Source: Imbricaverruca yamaguchii | Lineage: Eukaryota > Arthropoda > Thecostraca > Neoverrucidae | DNA length: 64,000 nt | Assembly (NCBI GenBank): GCA_034440575.1 | Contig: JAOTOL010001214.1 | Coordinates: forward strand, 248,001 to 312,000 | Reading direction: 5' to 3' | Part shown: positions 11,637 to 23,420 of the stretch, piece by piece | Position numbering within the stretch: the stretch's first letter is position 1 | How the letters are laid out: each line of letters begins with the position of its first letter | Notes under the pieces: generated by a model | Databases searched by the model: none | What the model saw: the letters and a program-made list of their open reading frames with translations, nothing else | What the model was told of the DNA's origin: nothing | Position numbers and translations under genes: made by a program

Positions 11637-12272
11637 ATTGTAGGGAAGGTCCTTGCTCCCTTGAGCTTTTTCAGACATTTCCCCACTTTGTCTGACGTAA
11701 ACTTCCATTAGGCACGTGATAGACTATGGACCTCAGCGTTACGATAACCCCGGTATAATTATTTCACCAGCTCGCAGCTTCCAATTTCATAGCTCTTCTC
11801 TGTTTGGACCTCACCTGACTCTCTCTCTGTCGCTCCTTCTGTGTGGACGCCGCAGGGCGGCTGGCTGTGGCCAGCCGCCCCGGGCTGACTACTGCAGGTA
11901 TGTCTGGTACTAACTGTTTGTAAACGCTGTATAACTGTCGAGATGTAAGCTTGTAAGATGGGAGTAGTATGTTTGAAGATCGATCTGTGTACAAGTTGGA
12001 GATTGTGTGTGAACGTTTCTAACAAGAGATTGAGATGATATCCGACTGAGTATATATGAAGACCTGGATGCGGATATGTGTGAGACGGCTCAGAGCTCAG
12101 AGATGTGAGATCAGAGCTATGAAATTGGAAGCTGCGAGCTGGTGAAATAATTATACCGGGGTTATCGTAACGCTGAGGTCCATAGTCTATCACGTGCCTA
12201 ATGGAAGTTTACGTCAGACAAAGTGGGGAAATATCTGAAAAGGCTCAAGGGAGCAAGGACCTTCCCTACAAT
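11637..12272. mobile_element. 636-bp element with 159-bp terminal inverted repeats
   Basis: Positions 11,637-11,795 and 12,114-12,272 are reverse complements with about two mismatches in 159 bp. The interior of about 320 bp carries a GC-rich hairpin (around 11,850-11,882) and no conserved gene. Because the arms are so alike, an identical peptide appears in a plus ORF at 11,716 and a minus ORF at 12,193. The layout fits a non-autonomous foldback or MITE-like DNA transposon. The target duplication is unclear; a TA pair inside attgta/tacaat is one possibility. Confidence 0.85.
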
Positions 12273-12625
12273 ACCTTCGCGACACATGGCTACGCACTGA
12301 CTGATGGTGACCTACCTTTATGCCTACGTTACTCTGACCCGCTTACTGTGTAGCATATTCTGATAGGTTGCTTACGGTCGGAACCGCTAGGACGTATGGT
12401 GTTAGGACGGCTGAACGCCGACACTTCTTTGCGTACGCCACTAGGTAACGGCTCTGGGGTCGTTGCGTCTGGAAAAAATTTGTTTCACCTTCCTCCAACA
12501 AGCACGCTGTGATGCGATCCATCGCCATTCGTGATGATTCATGACTGTGTACTATAGCGCAACTGTATATTGTGTAAGACGGCTTACATTCTTCAATGCG
12601 GCACTTGCACGGTCGCGGAAGGGAC

Positions 12626-12831
12626 CAGCCTGTCAGACGGCTCGCCCCAGCCTGCCAGACGGCTCGCCCCAGCCTGCCAGACGGCCCGCCCCAGCCTGCC
12701 AGACGGCTCGCCCCAGCCTGCCGGAGGGTCTCGCCCCAGCCTGCCGGAGGGTCTCGCCCCAGCCTGCCGGAGGGTCTCGCCCCAGCCTGCCGGACGGCTC
12801 GCCCCAGTCTGCCAGACGGCTCGCCCCAGCA
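12626..12831. repeat. 22/23-bp minisatellite
   Basis: About nine copies of agacggctcgccccagcctgcc (22 bp) with a central block of a 23-bp ggagggtctcg variant. It opens frames on both strands but encodes nothing recognisable. Confidence 0.9.
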
Positions 12832-14646
12832 GTCCGAAACGGACAGCTGCGTGAAGCCCCCTGGACCTTGACGGAACAAACAGGCCCATTGGAGTCGGAC
12901 CACGACACCGAGCACACCCATCGAGAGCAGTACAAATACCGCCCTGACAAGCAGGAGGGTGACATTCAACCGAGGACATTCGACGGGACCGTCAGGAAGC
13001 CGAAATTGGACGGAGTCGTTTGGAGTCAGTCGTGAACTGTGCAGCGATAGGCGCCAGTACAGTGACCGAACCTTCGCGGTACAGCTATTCCTGTCATGCG
13101 AGCGAACCTTGACGATGCGCCATTCACTAATGTCCGTGGCCGGACTCGCGCGTCACTGGTGGCCCCGGCCAGCGGAGCCAGGCGAAAGTTATCCCTGGGG
13201 TGGCAGATCAGAGGAATGGGAGGGAGCAGTTAGAGCCAGCTCGCGCGTAAGTGGATGCACCTGGTCTCGAGAGGACGCTAAAGGAACACAGAGCTGGCCC
13301 GACCAGTGCTAATTAACCTCTCCTTCTTTCCGACCTGATGATGGCCCCAAATCCCTCCGGCCTGGTGATCACAGAGCGCGGAAGGGCAATCCGAGTGTGG
13401 TCAGACCCGACGGTGTCGATGGGTAAGCTCGCGGACAGCGGCGCCCAATGTTGGTTCGGGATGAAACGCTGTGCGCACAGCTTTAGCTAGCATAGCCAAA
13501 AACGGCCAGGTTGGTTTCCTACCCCGCCTCAGTTGATCACGCAGGCCTGGGCCTCTTGATTGTATCACAGGCGGGGAAGATGAAGTTTGGCGTTCCGGAA
13601 GTCCCCATGGATAGGACAGGCAGGAGACTGTGTGGGTCTCCTTGCATAACCCCGGGCAGGATATGTTAGAAACACGATTGGGAGAACACATCTGCCGATT
13701 TGCGGCCCAGGACCACCTGTCGGGAGGCTGCCGATCACACGTTTCGGCGTGCAAGCCCCGTCAGGGCATCGACTGATTTAAGGCTAGGTATGCCGGCCAC
13801 TAATAGCCAAGCCCAGCCATAAGACCCAAACAGAAACTAACAGAATGTCGCAGCCCAGTGTTATCGAGCATTGAAGCCAGTAACGGAAATAATGGTTTGT
13901 CATGCACAACCAACAATGTCGCGTCACCTGGTCACAGCTGTAAGGACAGGCAATTTACACTTTACTTTGGGCCAGAAAGCCCTGAACAACGATCTAGGGA
14001 AGTAAGATTCGCTGAATGGGCACGTACCACTGAAAGGGAAACATTTCGACCCAACACATTTTAATAGAGAGTGAATGTTCGTAATGGAAGATGATAATTT
14101 ACGGATTACGTGGGAACGTGTATGAAGTAGCTATGTATAATTAAGGACTATTGGGAGCTGTTGGAACTGGGCGTATGCATCCAGCTGTCAGAAACCCATC
14201 GTTGCCGATGTTCGACCTAGGATACTTACCTAGGCCTTCAATTTGCATGTCCGATGACACATAGGGTGTATTGCTGGTGGGGAGATAGAGGGAGATAAGG
14301 GGGATTCCAATAAATAAGAGGGCCCCGAAGCTGGACTATGGCCGGTGACGGACGCATTTCAACTCCTATGTCGACCCATAAACCTCATGTCACACTCTCT
14401 CCAATCATGCGGATTCCCTAATCCTCCCTAGCGCCAAGACCAAGCCAGGTTTACTCACAAATGGAAGTGGTGACAGTGAGGAACTTGGCCTCGATATACA
14501 TATTCGTGTCAGGATGGACAAGTACGGGGCGCCGACATGACAGGCAAGATGACTCCAGGCCGACTACAAAACATGCAAACTCCAAGACAAAGCGACGAAG
14601 ACCATCACAGCGACTATAAGACCGAAGACAATCAGGACTCACTGCA
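12832..14646. other. No gene recognised
   Basis: About 1.8 kb of unique sequence with ORFs up to about 117 codons on each strand. I found no motif, RNA gene or clear repeat that would support a call. Confidence 0.5.
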
Positions 14647-14647
14647 T

Positions 14648-14698
<51 letters not shown>

Positions 14699-14700
14699 TA
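14647..14700. repeat. (TG)n microsatellite
   Basis: About 50 bp of TG dinucleotides passing into tatgtgtgtacatatat. Confidence 0.97.
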
Positions 14701-14877
14701 CATATATCGTATATATAATGTATCCGCCGTAAAGCCGAAAAGAACTAACTCACTAACACACGATAGCTCATCAAAATGCTAGATGGCCGGGGAAATAACC
14801 CCCCCTGCATTACGAGCGTTAGACGGTAAGTCACTGGGGTCGGCAGTTGGACGGTTCCCGCTGGGGGTCGGTAGTTT

Positions 14878-14878
14878 T

Positions 14879-14932
<54 letters not shown>
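14878..14932. repeat. (CT)n microsatellite
   Basis: About 50 bp of CT with two TTTC interruptions at the left. Confidence 0.97.
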
Positions 14933-14935
<3 letters not shown>

Positions 14936-15410
14936 CTTCGATCGTGCTGGCACTGGTTGACAGCGCCATCTATGTTGTGTTTCAGTGGGCTGCAGTCCTA
15001 GTTGTGGCCGCTGCCGCCGCTGGCACTGTCGGCGCCAGCCCCGGTCGCTGGCTGTGGCCGACCAACGACGTCGAACGATTCTCCGGCTCGCCGAACCGCC
15101 TGCCGGGGCAGCGCGCCTTCCCGTCGATCGTCGGCCGTCGCGGCAGTGGGGACGGTCGTCGCGTACGGCCGCGGCCCCCGGCCACGCACTCGAGCCTGTC
15201 TGTAGGGCGCGCGGGCCCTCTCCAAGGGCTGGCCGGCGCTCACGCGGGGAGAGCTCAGCTGGTGTCGTCAGGTACGCTGCGAGGCGAGTCGGCGCGGCGA
15301 CTCTTTGGACGCGCAGACGCAGACGGCGGCGGCTTTGTGCCCAGGCTGTCCACCAATGAAATGGGTGGGACGTTCTTTGGTATTCAGAAGCTGTACCCCG
15401 CATGATGAAT
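14933..15410. other. GC-rich segment open on both strands, not assigned
   Basis: A plus ORF of 153 codons (14,944-15,405) and a minus ORF of 190 codons (14,831-15,403) overlap completely. The minus one ends in (CT)n-derived Arg-Glu. High GC alone explains the lack of stops, and neither product has a recognisable domain. The plus ORF starts with a hydrophobic stretch rich in Ala and Val that could mimic a signal anchor. I do not call a gene. Confidence 0.35.
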
Positions 15411-16299
15411 TAATGTAATTAGTATTAGTAGCTTCAGTGATTAGTAGCTTCTGAATGAGGGATGGCGTTTTATACTGTTTCAAAGAGGAAATTGTCTTGC
15501 AATGGTGCATTCTTATATCTTTAATGTCACGTGGAATCCTGTGAAAATCGTGACGTCAGCACTAACAAACCTCATAGCTCATGACTAATGTAGTCATGCA
15601 TTTGCCGACGAGCTCAACTACATAACAAATCATCGGAGCAATAACACCACCACCGACCTACTGATAATCAGTTATCCTAGGTTAACTCAGATGAGCACAT
15701 TCTCTGCATTGTGTGTCCTTGGCACAATGCCTTTAGATGATTATGCACTGGATACTCCAGGAAGCGTAAAATTACGTCATGCAATTGTTACATGCTCTTC
15801 AGTGTTGTTGAAATTATCGGGCCGTTGGCGATTGGCACTGTGTTAAGGCTTCTCGCGTCAGACCGCAGACGCTGGCGTTTTGCGTTAATGCAAACTCTTG
15901 AATCCGCTGTTGTGAGGTTTATACTAATGCTTGCAATCTCCGGGATTGAATAGTTATCTGAAAGCCGTTGAAATTCATGGGTGCGTCTACTGAAATACGA
16001 ATCCGAGAAAATAATCCAAACGACGATTGGATAGCAACTCAACCAGTTAGCTATCCAATACAGTTAGCAGAAGGCAACAGTTTGATATGGGGCGACGAGC
16101 TTTCATATATATCACATTAACCCCGAGAATATGTGCAAGCATGCCTTGACAAATTATTTTCCTTGCAAACTGCCCACTACCCAGCCTCTCGGCCTTCTTT
16201 GTTGGTAGGATGTAAATACCGTCTAATCTGTATATCCAATACACGTTTCCGAATAAGTATTGTATTTTCACTTCAATGTAGGCTCTACGCGGAAGGAAT
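15411..16299. other. No gene seen
   Basis: AT-moderate unique sequence with ORFs under 85 codons and no motif on either strand. Confidence 0.5.
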
Positions 16300-17212
16300 G
16301 CAATCAGACTACATGTTTCAAACTATATGTATCAGATTGCATGTATCAAGCTTTAGATAACAAGCTACAGGTATCACACTACAGGTATCAGGCTAAATGT
16401 ATCAGGCTACACGTACCAGGCTACATGTATCTGGCCACTTGTATCAGGTTGCATGCATCAGGCTACATATATCAGGCTACATATAACAGGCTACATATGT
16501 CAGGGTACATATATAAGGCTACATGTATCAGGCTACACATATGAGGCTACATGTATCAGGGTACATGTATCAGACTACATGTATCAGGGTACATGTATCA
16601 GACTACATGCATCAGACTACATATATCAGGGTACATGTATCAGACTACATGTATCAGACTACATGTATCAGGGTACATGTATCAGACTACATGCATCAGA
16701 CTACATATATCAGGGTACATGTATCATACTACATGTATCAGGGTACATGTATCAGACTACATATATCATGATACATACATCATGATACATGCATCATGCT
16801 GCAGGTATCAGGCTACATGTATCAGGGAATGCGTATCAGACTACAGGTATCAGACTATAGGTACTAGGCTACATGCATCAGACTACACATATCAAGCTAC
16901 AGATAACAAGATACGGGTGTTGCATTACAGGTGTCAGACTACACATATCAAGCTACAGATAACAAGATACGGGTGTTGCATTACAGGTGTCAGACTACAT
17001 ATATCAAGCTACAGATAGCAAGATACGGCTGTTACATTACAGGTGTCAGAATACATGTATCAAGCTACATATAGCAAGATACGGGTGCTACATTACAGGT
17101 GTCAGACTACGTGTATCAGGCTATATGTATCAGGCTACATGGATCAGGCTAGAATGTATCAGCATACATGTGTCAAGCTATATGTATCAGGCTACAGGCA
17201 CCAAGCTGCTGG
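16300..17212. repeat. 14-bp minisatellite
   Basis: About 65 copies of a tacatgtatcaggc-type 14-bp unit. The central part (16,540-16,770) is the most homogeneous and shows a 28/42-bp higher order (gac, gac, ggg endings). The right part (16,880-17,100) carries a longer variant block with gggtgttgcattacaggtgt that recurs three times. Long frames across it are repeat artefacts. Confidence 0.92.
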
Positions 17213-17429
17213 TGTCAGGCTCTCCATACGCTCGTTCTCGTCGCGTGGACAATGTTTCTCAAGTTTACCCGAGGGAACTATCCGGCCATTTAACTACGCT
17301 CCGGCGGTTTAGCGGTTGCTGAGTCATGCCGAGTTGTGAAACGACGGCCATCATTAACAAAAGAAGCGCTTGCGTGTCCCACGATTATGCCACGTTCTAA
17401 AGAGTAAGGCCCGGCAATACAAGTACCTG

Positions 17430-18172
17430 GAATGTATCAGTCCTGTGCAGAGAGGCTCCAGAGTGTCCAAGGAGGATGCCGAGGTTTGTACTACGGGCGC
17501 TACATGTCCGAAACAGCGCCTTTATTTTCAACACAGGCAGACTGGCTCAAAACAGGGCCACACTGCGAAAAGAGCGCCGACTGGGCCGCGCGAGGGCGAC
17601 TGCATTCCCAAAGCACCCAACTGTCTAGAAGAGCGCCTATCTTGTCGGGAGAGGAACACATGCAGCCAATAATCACCGCCGTATTACCAAGAGCGGTGCC
17701 CGAGTGGCACAAGACAGCGTCTGCATTAGCAAGGCATACAGCTGCCCGGACAGGTGCCTGTATTGCCCAGATAGGCGGCCGAATTACCGAGATAGTCGCC
17801 TGTATTGCCTAGAAAGGTGTTTGTATTGCCGATATAGCGCATGTATTGCCAAAGAGGCGCCTGCATTGCCAAGCTATGCGCTTGTGTTGCTGATGTAGGC
17901 GTATGTATTGTCGATATAAACGCCTGCATTGCCGAGATAGGCGCACGTATTACCTAGATTGACACATGTCTGGCCGATATACACGCATGTATTGCCTAGA
18001 TTGGTATATGTATTGCCTAGATTGACACATGTATGGCCGATATTGGCACATGTATTGCCTAGATTAGCACATGCATTGCCTAGATTGGCACATGCATTGC
18101 CTAGATTGCCATATGTATTGCCTAGATTGGCACATGTATGGCCGATATTGGCACATGTATTGCCCACATTGG
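17430..18172. repeat. 21-bp minisatellite with a decay gradient
   Basis: From 17,950 rightward the gcacatgtattgcctagattg unit is clean. Leftward it decays through atagg and aaagg variants to barely recognisable units near 17,430-17,650. Total about 35 units. No gene. Confidence 0.85.
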
Positions 18173-18286
18173 CATCTGGCCGTCAAGGACTGGACCTGGC
18201 CATCTGGCCCCTGTATTTTTCAGTATTTTGCTGGTTTCAGCTGAGTCGATAAGCCCCACCGATTGGGTGGCGAGCTGGCTCGACTG

Positions 18287-19772
18287 GATGGACACTTACC
18301 CATCCAGTTGGTATGCTACCCGGGGCCCTGTTCACCCCTATGGGTACGGTGGTGTTGGTGGACACGGTGGTGTTGATGGACACGGTGGTGTTGATGGACA
18401 CTTACCCATCCAGTTGGTATGCTACCCGGGGCCCTGTTCACCCCTATGGGTACGGTGGTGTTGGTGGACACGGTGGTGTTGATGGACACGGTGGTGTTGA
18501 TGGACACTTACCCATCCAGTTGGTATGCTACCCGGGGCCCTGTTCACCCCTATGGGTACGGTGGTGTTGGTGGACACGGTGGTGTTGATGGACACGGTGG
18601 TGTTGATGGACACGGTGGTGTTGATGGACACTTACCCATCCAGTTGGTATGCTACCCGGGGCCCTGTTCACCCCTATGGGTACGGTGGTGTTGGTGGACA
18701 CGTGTGTTGATGGACACGGTGGTGTTGATGGACACTTACCCATCCAGTTGGTATGCTACCCGGGGCCCTGTTCACCCCTATGGGTACGGTGGTGTTGGTG
18801 GACACTGGTGTTGATGGACACGGTGGTGTTGATGGACACTTACCCATCCAGTTGGTATGCTACCCGGGGCCCTGTTCACCCCTATGGGCACGGTGGTGTT
18901 GGTACTGTTGATCAGTGGTGTTGATGGACACTTACCCATCCAGTTGGTACGCTACCCGGGGCCCTGTTCACCCCTATGGGTACTGTGTTGATGGACACGG
19001 TGGTGTTGATGGACACTTACCCATCCAGTTGGTATGCTACCCGGGGCCCTGTTCACCCCTATGGGTACGGTGGTGTTGGTGGACACTTACCCATCCAGTT
19101 GGTATGCTACCCGGGGCCCTGTTCACCCCTATGGGTACGGTGGTGTTGGTGGACACTTACCCATCCAGTTGGTACGCTACCCGGGGCCCTGTTCACCCCT
19201 ATGGGTACGGTGGTGTTGGTGGACACTTACCCATCCAGTTGGTACGCTACCCGGGGCCCTGTTCACCCCTATGGGTACGGTGGTGTTGATGGACCGGTGG
19301 TGTTGATGGACACTTACCCATCCAATTGGTATGCTACCTGGGGCCCTGTTCACCCCTATGGGTACGGTGGTGTTGATGGACACGGTGGTGTTGATGGACA
19401 CTTACCCATCCAGTTGGTATGCTACCCGGGGCCCTGTTCACCCCTATGGGTACGGTGGTGTTGGTGGACACGTGGTGTTGATGACACGTGTGTTATGGAC
19501 ACTTACCCATCCAATTGTATGCTACCTGGGGCCCTGTTCACCCCTTGTACGGTGGTGTTATGGACACGGTGGTGTTGATGGACACTTACCCATCCAGTTG
19601 GTATGCTACCCGGGGCCCTGTTCACCCCTATGGGTACGGTGGTGTTGGTGGACACTTACCCATCCAGTTGGTACGCTACCCGGGGCCCTGTTCACCCCTA
19701 TGGGCACGGTGGTGTTGGTGGACACTTACCCATCCAGTTGGTATGCTACCCGGGGCCCTGTTCACCCCCAGG
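18287..19772. repeat. Modular minisatellite: 70-bp core plus 0-3 copies of an 18-mer
   Basis: A 70-bp core (from ggacacttacccatcc through ggggccctgttcaccc to ggtggtgttggt) alternates with a ggacacggtggtgttgat 18-mer present zero to three times. Spacings of 70, 106 and 124 bp between cores are therefore seen. About 16 cores are present. Truncated units occur near 18,700, 18,900 and 19,480-19,560. Confidence 0.92.
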
Positions 19773-20921
19773 CGATGATAGTTTCCGTGCCCCGGGCCAA
19801 TAGCTCATCAATTGCCAAAGACACACATTGCCCGGGACTTCGACGTTGAGGACTCACCGATGGCCAGGTTGTTATCCTGTGATATCAGCTTCCTTATAGT
19901 CGTGGTTGGAACTTCTCTCGAGATCGTCGCGTCTGTGGTCTGGTCACTCAGCTGACAAATGTCAGCTGAGTGACCAGCTCGTGAAGGCTCTATATCTACT
20001 ACCTGCTTGCGGTCAGGTGGAATTGACCAAGCGCATCGCCACGGTGGTGGTGAAGAGACAAGCTGAAGTCGGGACGGAGAGCAAGGACTGGCGACACGTG
20101 ACCCGCTCACAATGGAAAATGGGAACAAAACCCCTCTTGGAAAAATTGATCTTCATGACATGACTACACCAGGTTTTACACCAAAAGTTTTGCAAGGTAT
20201 GTCCGCATGTCCATGCAGACTTTAATCGCATTTTCTTCAACCATTTCCGTGATATGCTGGATGAAAAAAAACATGACCTTGCCTACGAATCTACTCGCGG
20301 GGCCAAAATGCTAGATGTAGTGTGCCTTAAGAACACCAACAATAACTAGGATACTGCGTAAGCTAAAAACAAAAATTGTACCAACAGATGCGCCACGAAC
20401 GTCTCACAAACTACTGAAACCATCTCCGCTTTCGCGTGAGCCCCTGCCATTTATGCTGCAAAAACCCCAGGGTTGTGGGGTTGCCACAAACCCCGTTCCT
20501 ATCTCCTGTGCTGGTTAATGCTATCATTAAAAATAAAAATCAATGTACCCTGTAACCAACAGAGAAAAGCTAAATTTGTATTACTATGACAACCGCAGAG
20601 CAGTCGGATGTGTGGAATTTTCTCCAATGAGGTTTTTGTTCCAATTTTCAGTTGTGAGCGAGCGCACTCGTCGTCAGTCGTTGATCTCTGTTCCGACTTC
20701 AGCTTGTCTCTCGGAGACCGCCACGGTGGCGCACCTGGTCAGTTCTGACCTGATCGCTGGCATGTAGGAATTTCGTGAGTTCAGTCCATCTCCCGCCCAT
20801 CGACGGAAGATATTGGGAGCGCCATGTGGTCTAACAGTCGAATGCGCAGTAAAAACCGCAGGTCCATATTCTTCTTAGTTGTGTGGCAGCCTGCAGGATG
20901 AAATCGTTATAGCGTTAGCAT
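19773..20921. other. Inverted repeats between two minisatellites
   Basis: Positions 19,940-19,957 and 19,960-19,977 are perfect 18-bp arms around a 2-nt centre. Positions 20,018-20,147 match 20,616-20,748 in reverse complement at roughly 80 percent. Both arms keep an open frame containing ATV and RQAEVGTE when read in their own direction, which suggests a coding origin. No complete gene is visible. Confidence 0.6.
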
Positions 20922-21525
20922 CTGTCTGTCAGCTGATCATCCTCTGTCAGCTGATCACCTCTGTCAGCTGATCACCTCTGTCAGCTGATCAGCCTCTGTC
21001 AGCTGATCAGCCTCTGTTAGCTGATCAGCCTCTGTCAGCTGATCACCACTGTCAGCTGATCAGACTCCGTCAGCTGATCAGCGTCCGTCAGCTGATCAGC
21101 CCCTGTCAGCTGATCACCTCTGTCAGCTGATCATCTCTGTCTGTCAGCTGATCAGCCTCTGTCAGCCGATCAGCTTCTGTCTGTCAGCTGATCAGCCTCT
21201 GTTAGCTGATCAGCCTCTGTCAGCTGATCAGACTCCGTCAGTTGATCACCACTGTCAGCTGATCACCTCTGTCAGCTGATCAGACTCTGTCAGCTGATCA
21301 GTCTCTTTCAGCTGATCAGCCTCTGATAACTGATCAGCCTCTGTCAGCTGATCAACCTCTGCCAGCTGATCATCTCTGTCTGTCAGCTGATCAGACTCTG
21401 TCAGCTGATCACCACTGTCAGCTGATCAGACTCCGTCAGCTGATCAGCGTCCGTCAGCTGATCAGCCCCTGTCAGCTGATCACCTCTGTCAGCTGATCAG
21501 CCCCTGTCAGCTGATCAGGCTCCGT
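20922..21525. repeat. 18-bp minisatellite with overlapping palindromes
   Basis: About 33 copies of an 18-bp unit gtcagctgatcagcctct, with shorter or longer variants (ctgtctgtcagctg). Each unit contains overlapping CAGCTG and TGATCA palindromes. No coding potential. Confidence 0.93.
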
Positions 21526-21649
21526 CTGCGGGCAGGTGGAGGTCGGCGGCGGTGTCCTCTGATCTCTGACGAGGAGTGCCCTCCGCGGCCAGAGAACATC
21601 AACGCCCTGAGGCGGTGCGGCAACGACCTGCACTGTGGCAGCGGCTCCC

Positions 21650-23420
21650 ACTGCTGTTACCACCCCTGCCTCACGCTCAGTCTCTGTCTGACCTCCGACG
21701 GTCACGTCACCACCCCTGTGGGAGGGCCGGCCCCTGCTACCACCCCTGCCTCACGCTCAGCCTCTGTCTGACCTCCGACGGTCACGTCACCACCCCTGTG
21801 TGAGGGCCGGCCCCTGCTACCACCCCTGTCTCACGCTCAGTCTCTGTCTGACCTCCGACGGTCACGTCACCACCCCTGTGGGAGGGCCGGCCCCTGCTGC
21901 TACCCCTGCCTCACGCTCAGTCTCTGTCTGACCTCCGACGGTCATGTCACCACCCCTGTGGGAGGGCCTGCCCATGCTGCTACCCCTGCCTCACGCTCAG
22001 TCTCTGTCTGACCTCCGACGGTCATGTCACCACCACTGTGGGAGGGCCTGCCCATGCTACCCCTGCCTCACGCTCAGCCTCTGTCTGACCTCCGACGGTC
22101 ATGTCACCACCCCTGTGGGAGGGCCGGCCCCTGCTGCTACCCCTGCCTCACGCTCAGCCTCTGTCTGACCTCCGACGGTCACGTCACCACCCCTGTGGGA
22201 GGGCCTGCCCATGCTGCTACCCCTGCCTCACGCTCAGTCTCTGTCTGACCCTCCGACGGTCACGTCACCACCCCTGTGGGAGGGCGACCCCTGCTGCTAC
22301 CCCTGCCTCACGCTCAGTCTCTGTCTGACCTCCGACGGTCATGTCACCACCCCTGTGGGAGGGCCTGCCCATGCTGCTACCACCCCTGTCTCACGCTCAG
22401 TCTCTGTCTGACCTCCGACGGTCATGTCACCACCCCTGTGGGAGGGCCGCCCCTGCTCCACCCCTGCCTCACGCTCAGTCTCTGTCTGACCTCCGACGGT
22501 CACGTCACCACCCCTGTGGGAGGGCCCCCCCCTGCTGCTACCCCTGCCTCACGCTCAGTCTCTGTCTGACCTCCGACGGTCATGTCACCACCCCTGTGGG
22601 AGGGCCGGCCCTGCTGCTACACCCCTGCCTCACGCTCAGTCTCTGTCTGACCTCCGACGGTCATGTCACCACCCCTGTGGGAGGGCCGGCCCCTGCTGCT
22701 ACCCCTGCCTCACGCTCAGTCTCTGCTACCCCTGTCTCACGCTCAGTCTCTGTCTGACCTCCGACGGTCATGTCACCACCCCTGTGGGAGGGCCGGCCCC
22801 TGCTGCTACCACCCCTGCTCACGCTCAGTCTCTGTCTGACCTCCGACGGTCATGTCACCACCCCTGTGGGAGGGCCTGCCCATGCTGCTACCCCTGCCTC
22901 ACGCTCAGTCTCTGTCTGACCTCCGACGGTCATGTCACCACCCTTGGTCGGCCCCCCCCCTCTCCCGTCACCACCCCTGTGGGAGGGCCTGCCCCTGCTG
23001 CTACCCCTGCCTCACGCTCAGTCTCTGTCTGACCTCCGACGGTCATGTCACCACCCCTGTGGGAGGGCCGGCCCCTGCTGCTACCCCTGCCTCACGCTCA
23101 GTCTCTGTCTGACCTCCGACGGTCATGTCACCACCCCTGTGGGAGGGCCTGCCCATGCTGCTACCACCCCTGACTCACGCTCAGTCTCTGTCTGACCTCC
23201 GACGGTCATGTCACCACCACTGTGGGAGGGCCTGCCCCTGCTACCACCCCTGCCTCACGCTCAGTCTCTGTCTGACCTCCGACGGTCATGTCACCACCCC
23301 TGTGGGAGGGCCTGCCCCTGCTGCTACCCCTGCCTCACGCTCAGTCTCTGTCTGACCTCCGACGGTCATGTCACCACCACTGTGGGAAGGCCTGCCCCCA
23401 CTGCTGTTACCACTCCTGTC
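21650..23420. repeat. 80-bp minisatellite
   Basis: About 22 copies of an 80-bp unit containing cctcacgctcagtctctgtc, gacctccgacggtcatgtca and cctgtgggagggccggcccc. Most copy differences are cctgct(gct)ac length changes and C/T swaps. A divergent insertion lies at 22,945-22,970. Several frames stay open for 60-140 codons, but no frame is kept across units because 80 is not a multiple of three. Confidence 0.95.

Noticed and set aside
11637..12272. A specific target-site duplication and superfamily for the inverted-end element
   Set aside because: Flanks do not show a clear 8-bp or longer duplication, and the TA candidate sits inside a symmetric attgta/tacaat edge, so it is ambiguous.
14944..15405. 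153-codon ORF with an N-terminal hydrophobic stretch
   Set aside because: A longer opposite-strand ORF overlaps it completely, GC content alone explains both, and no domain is recognised.
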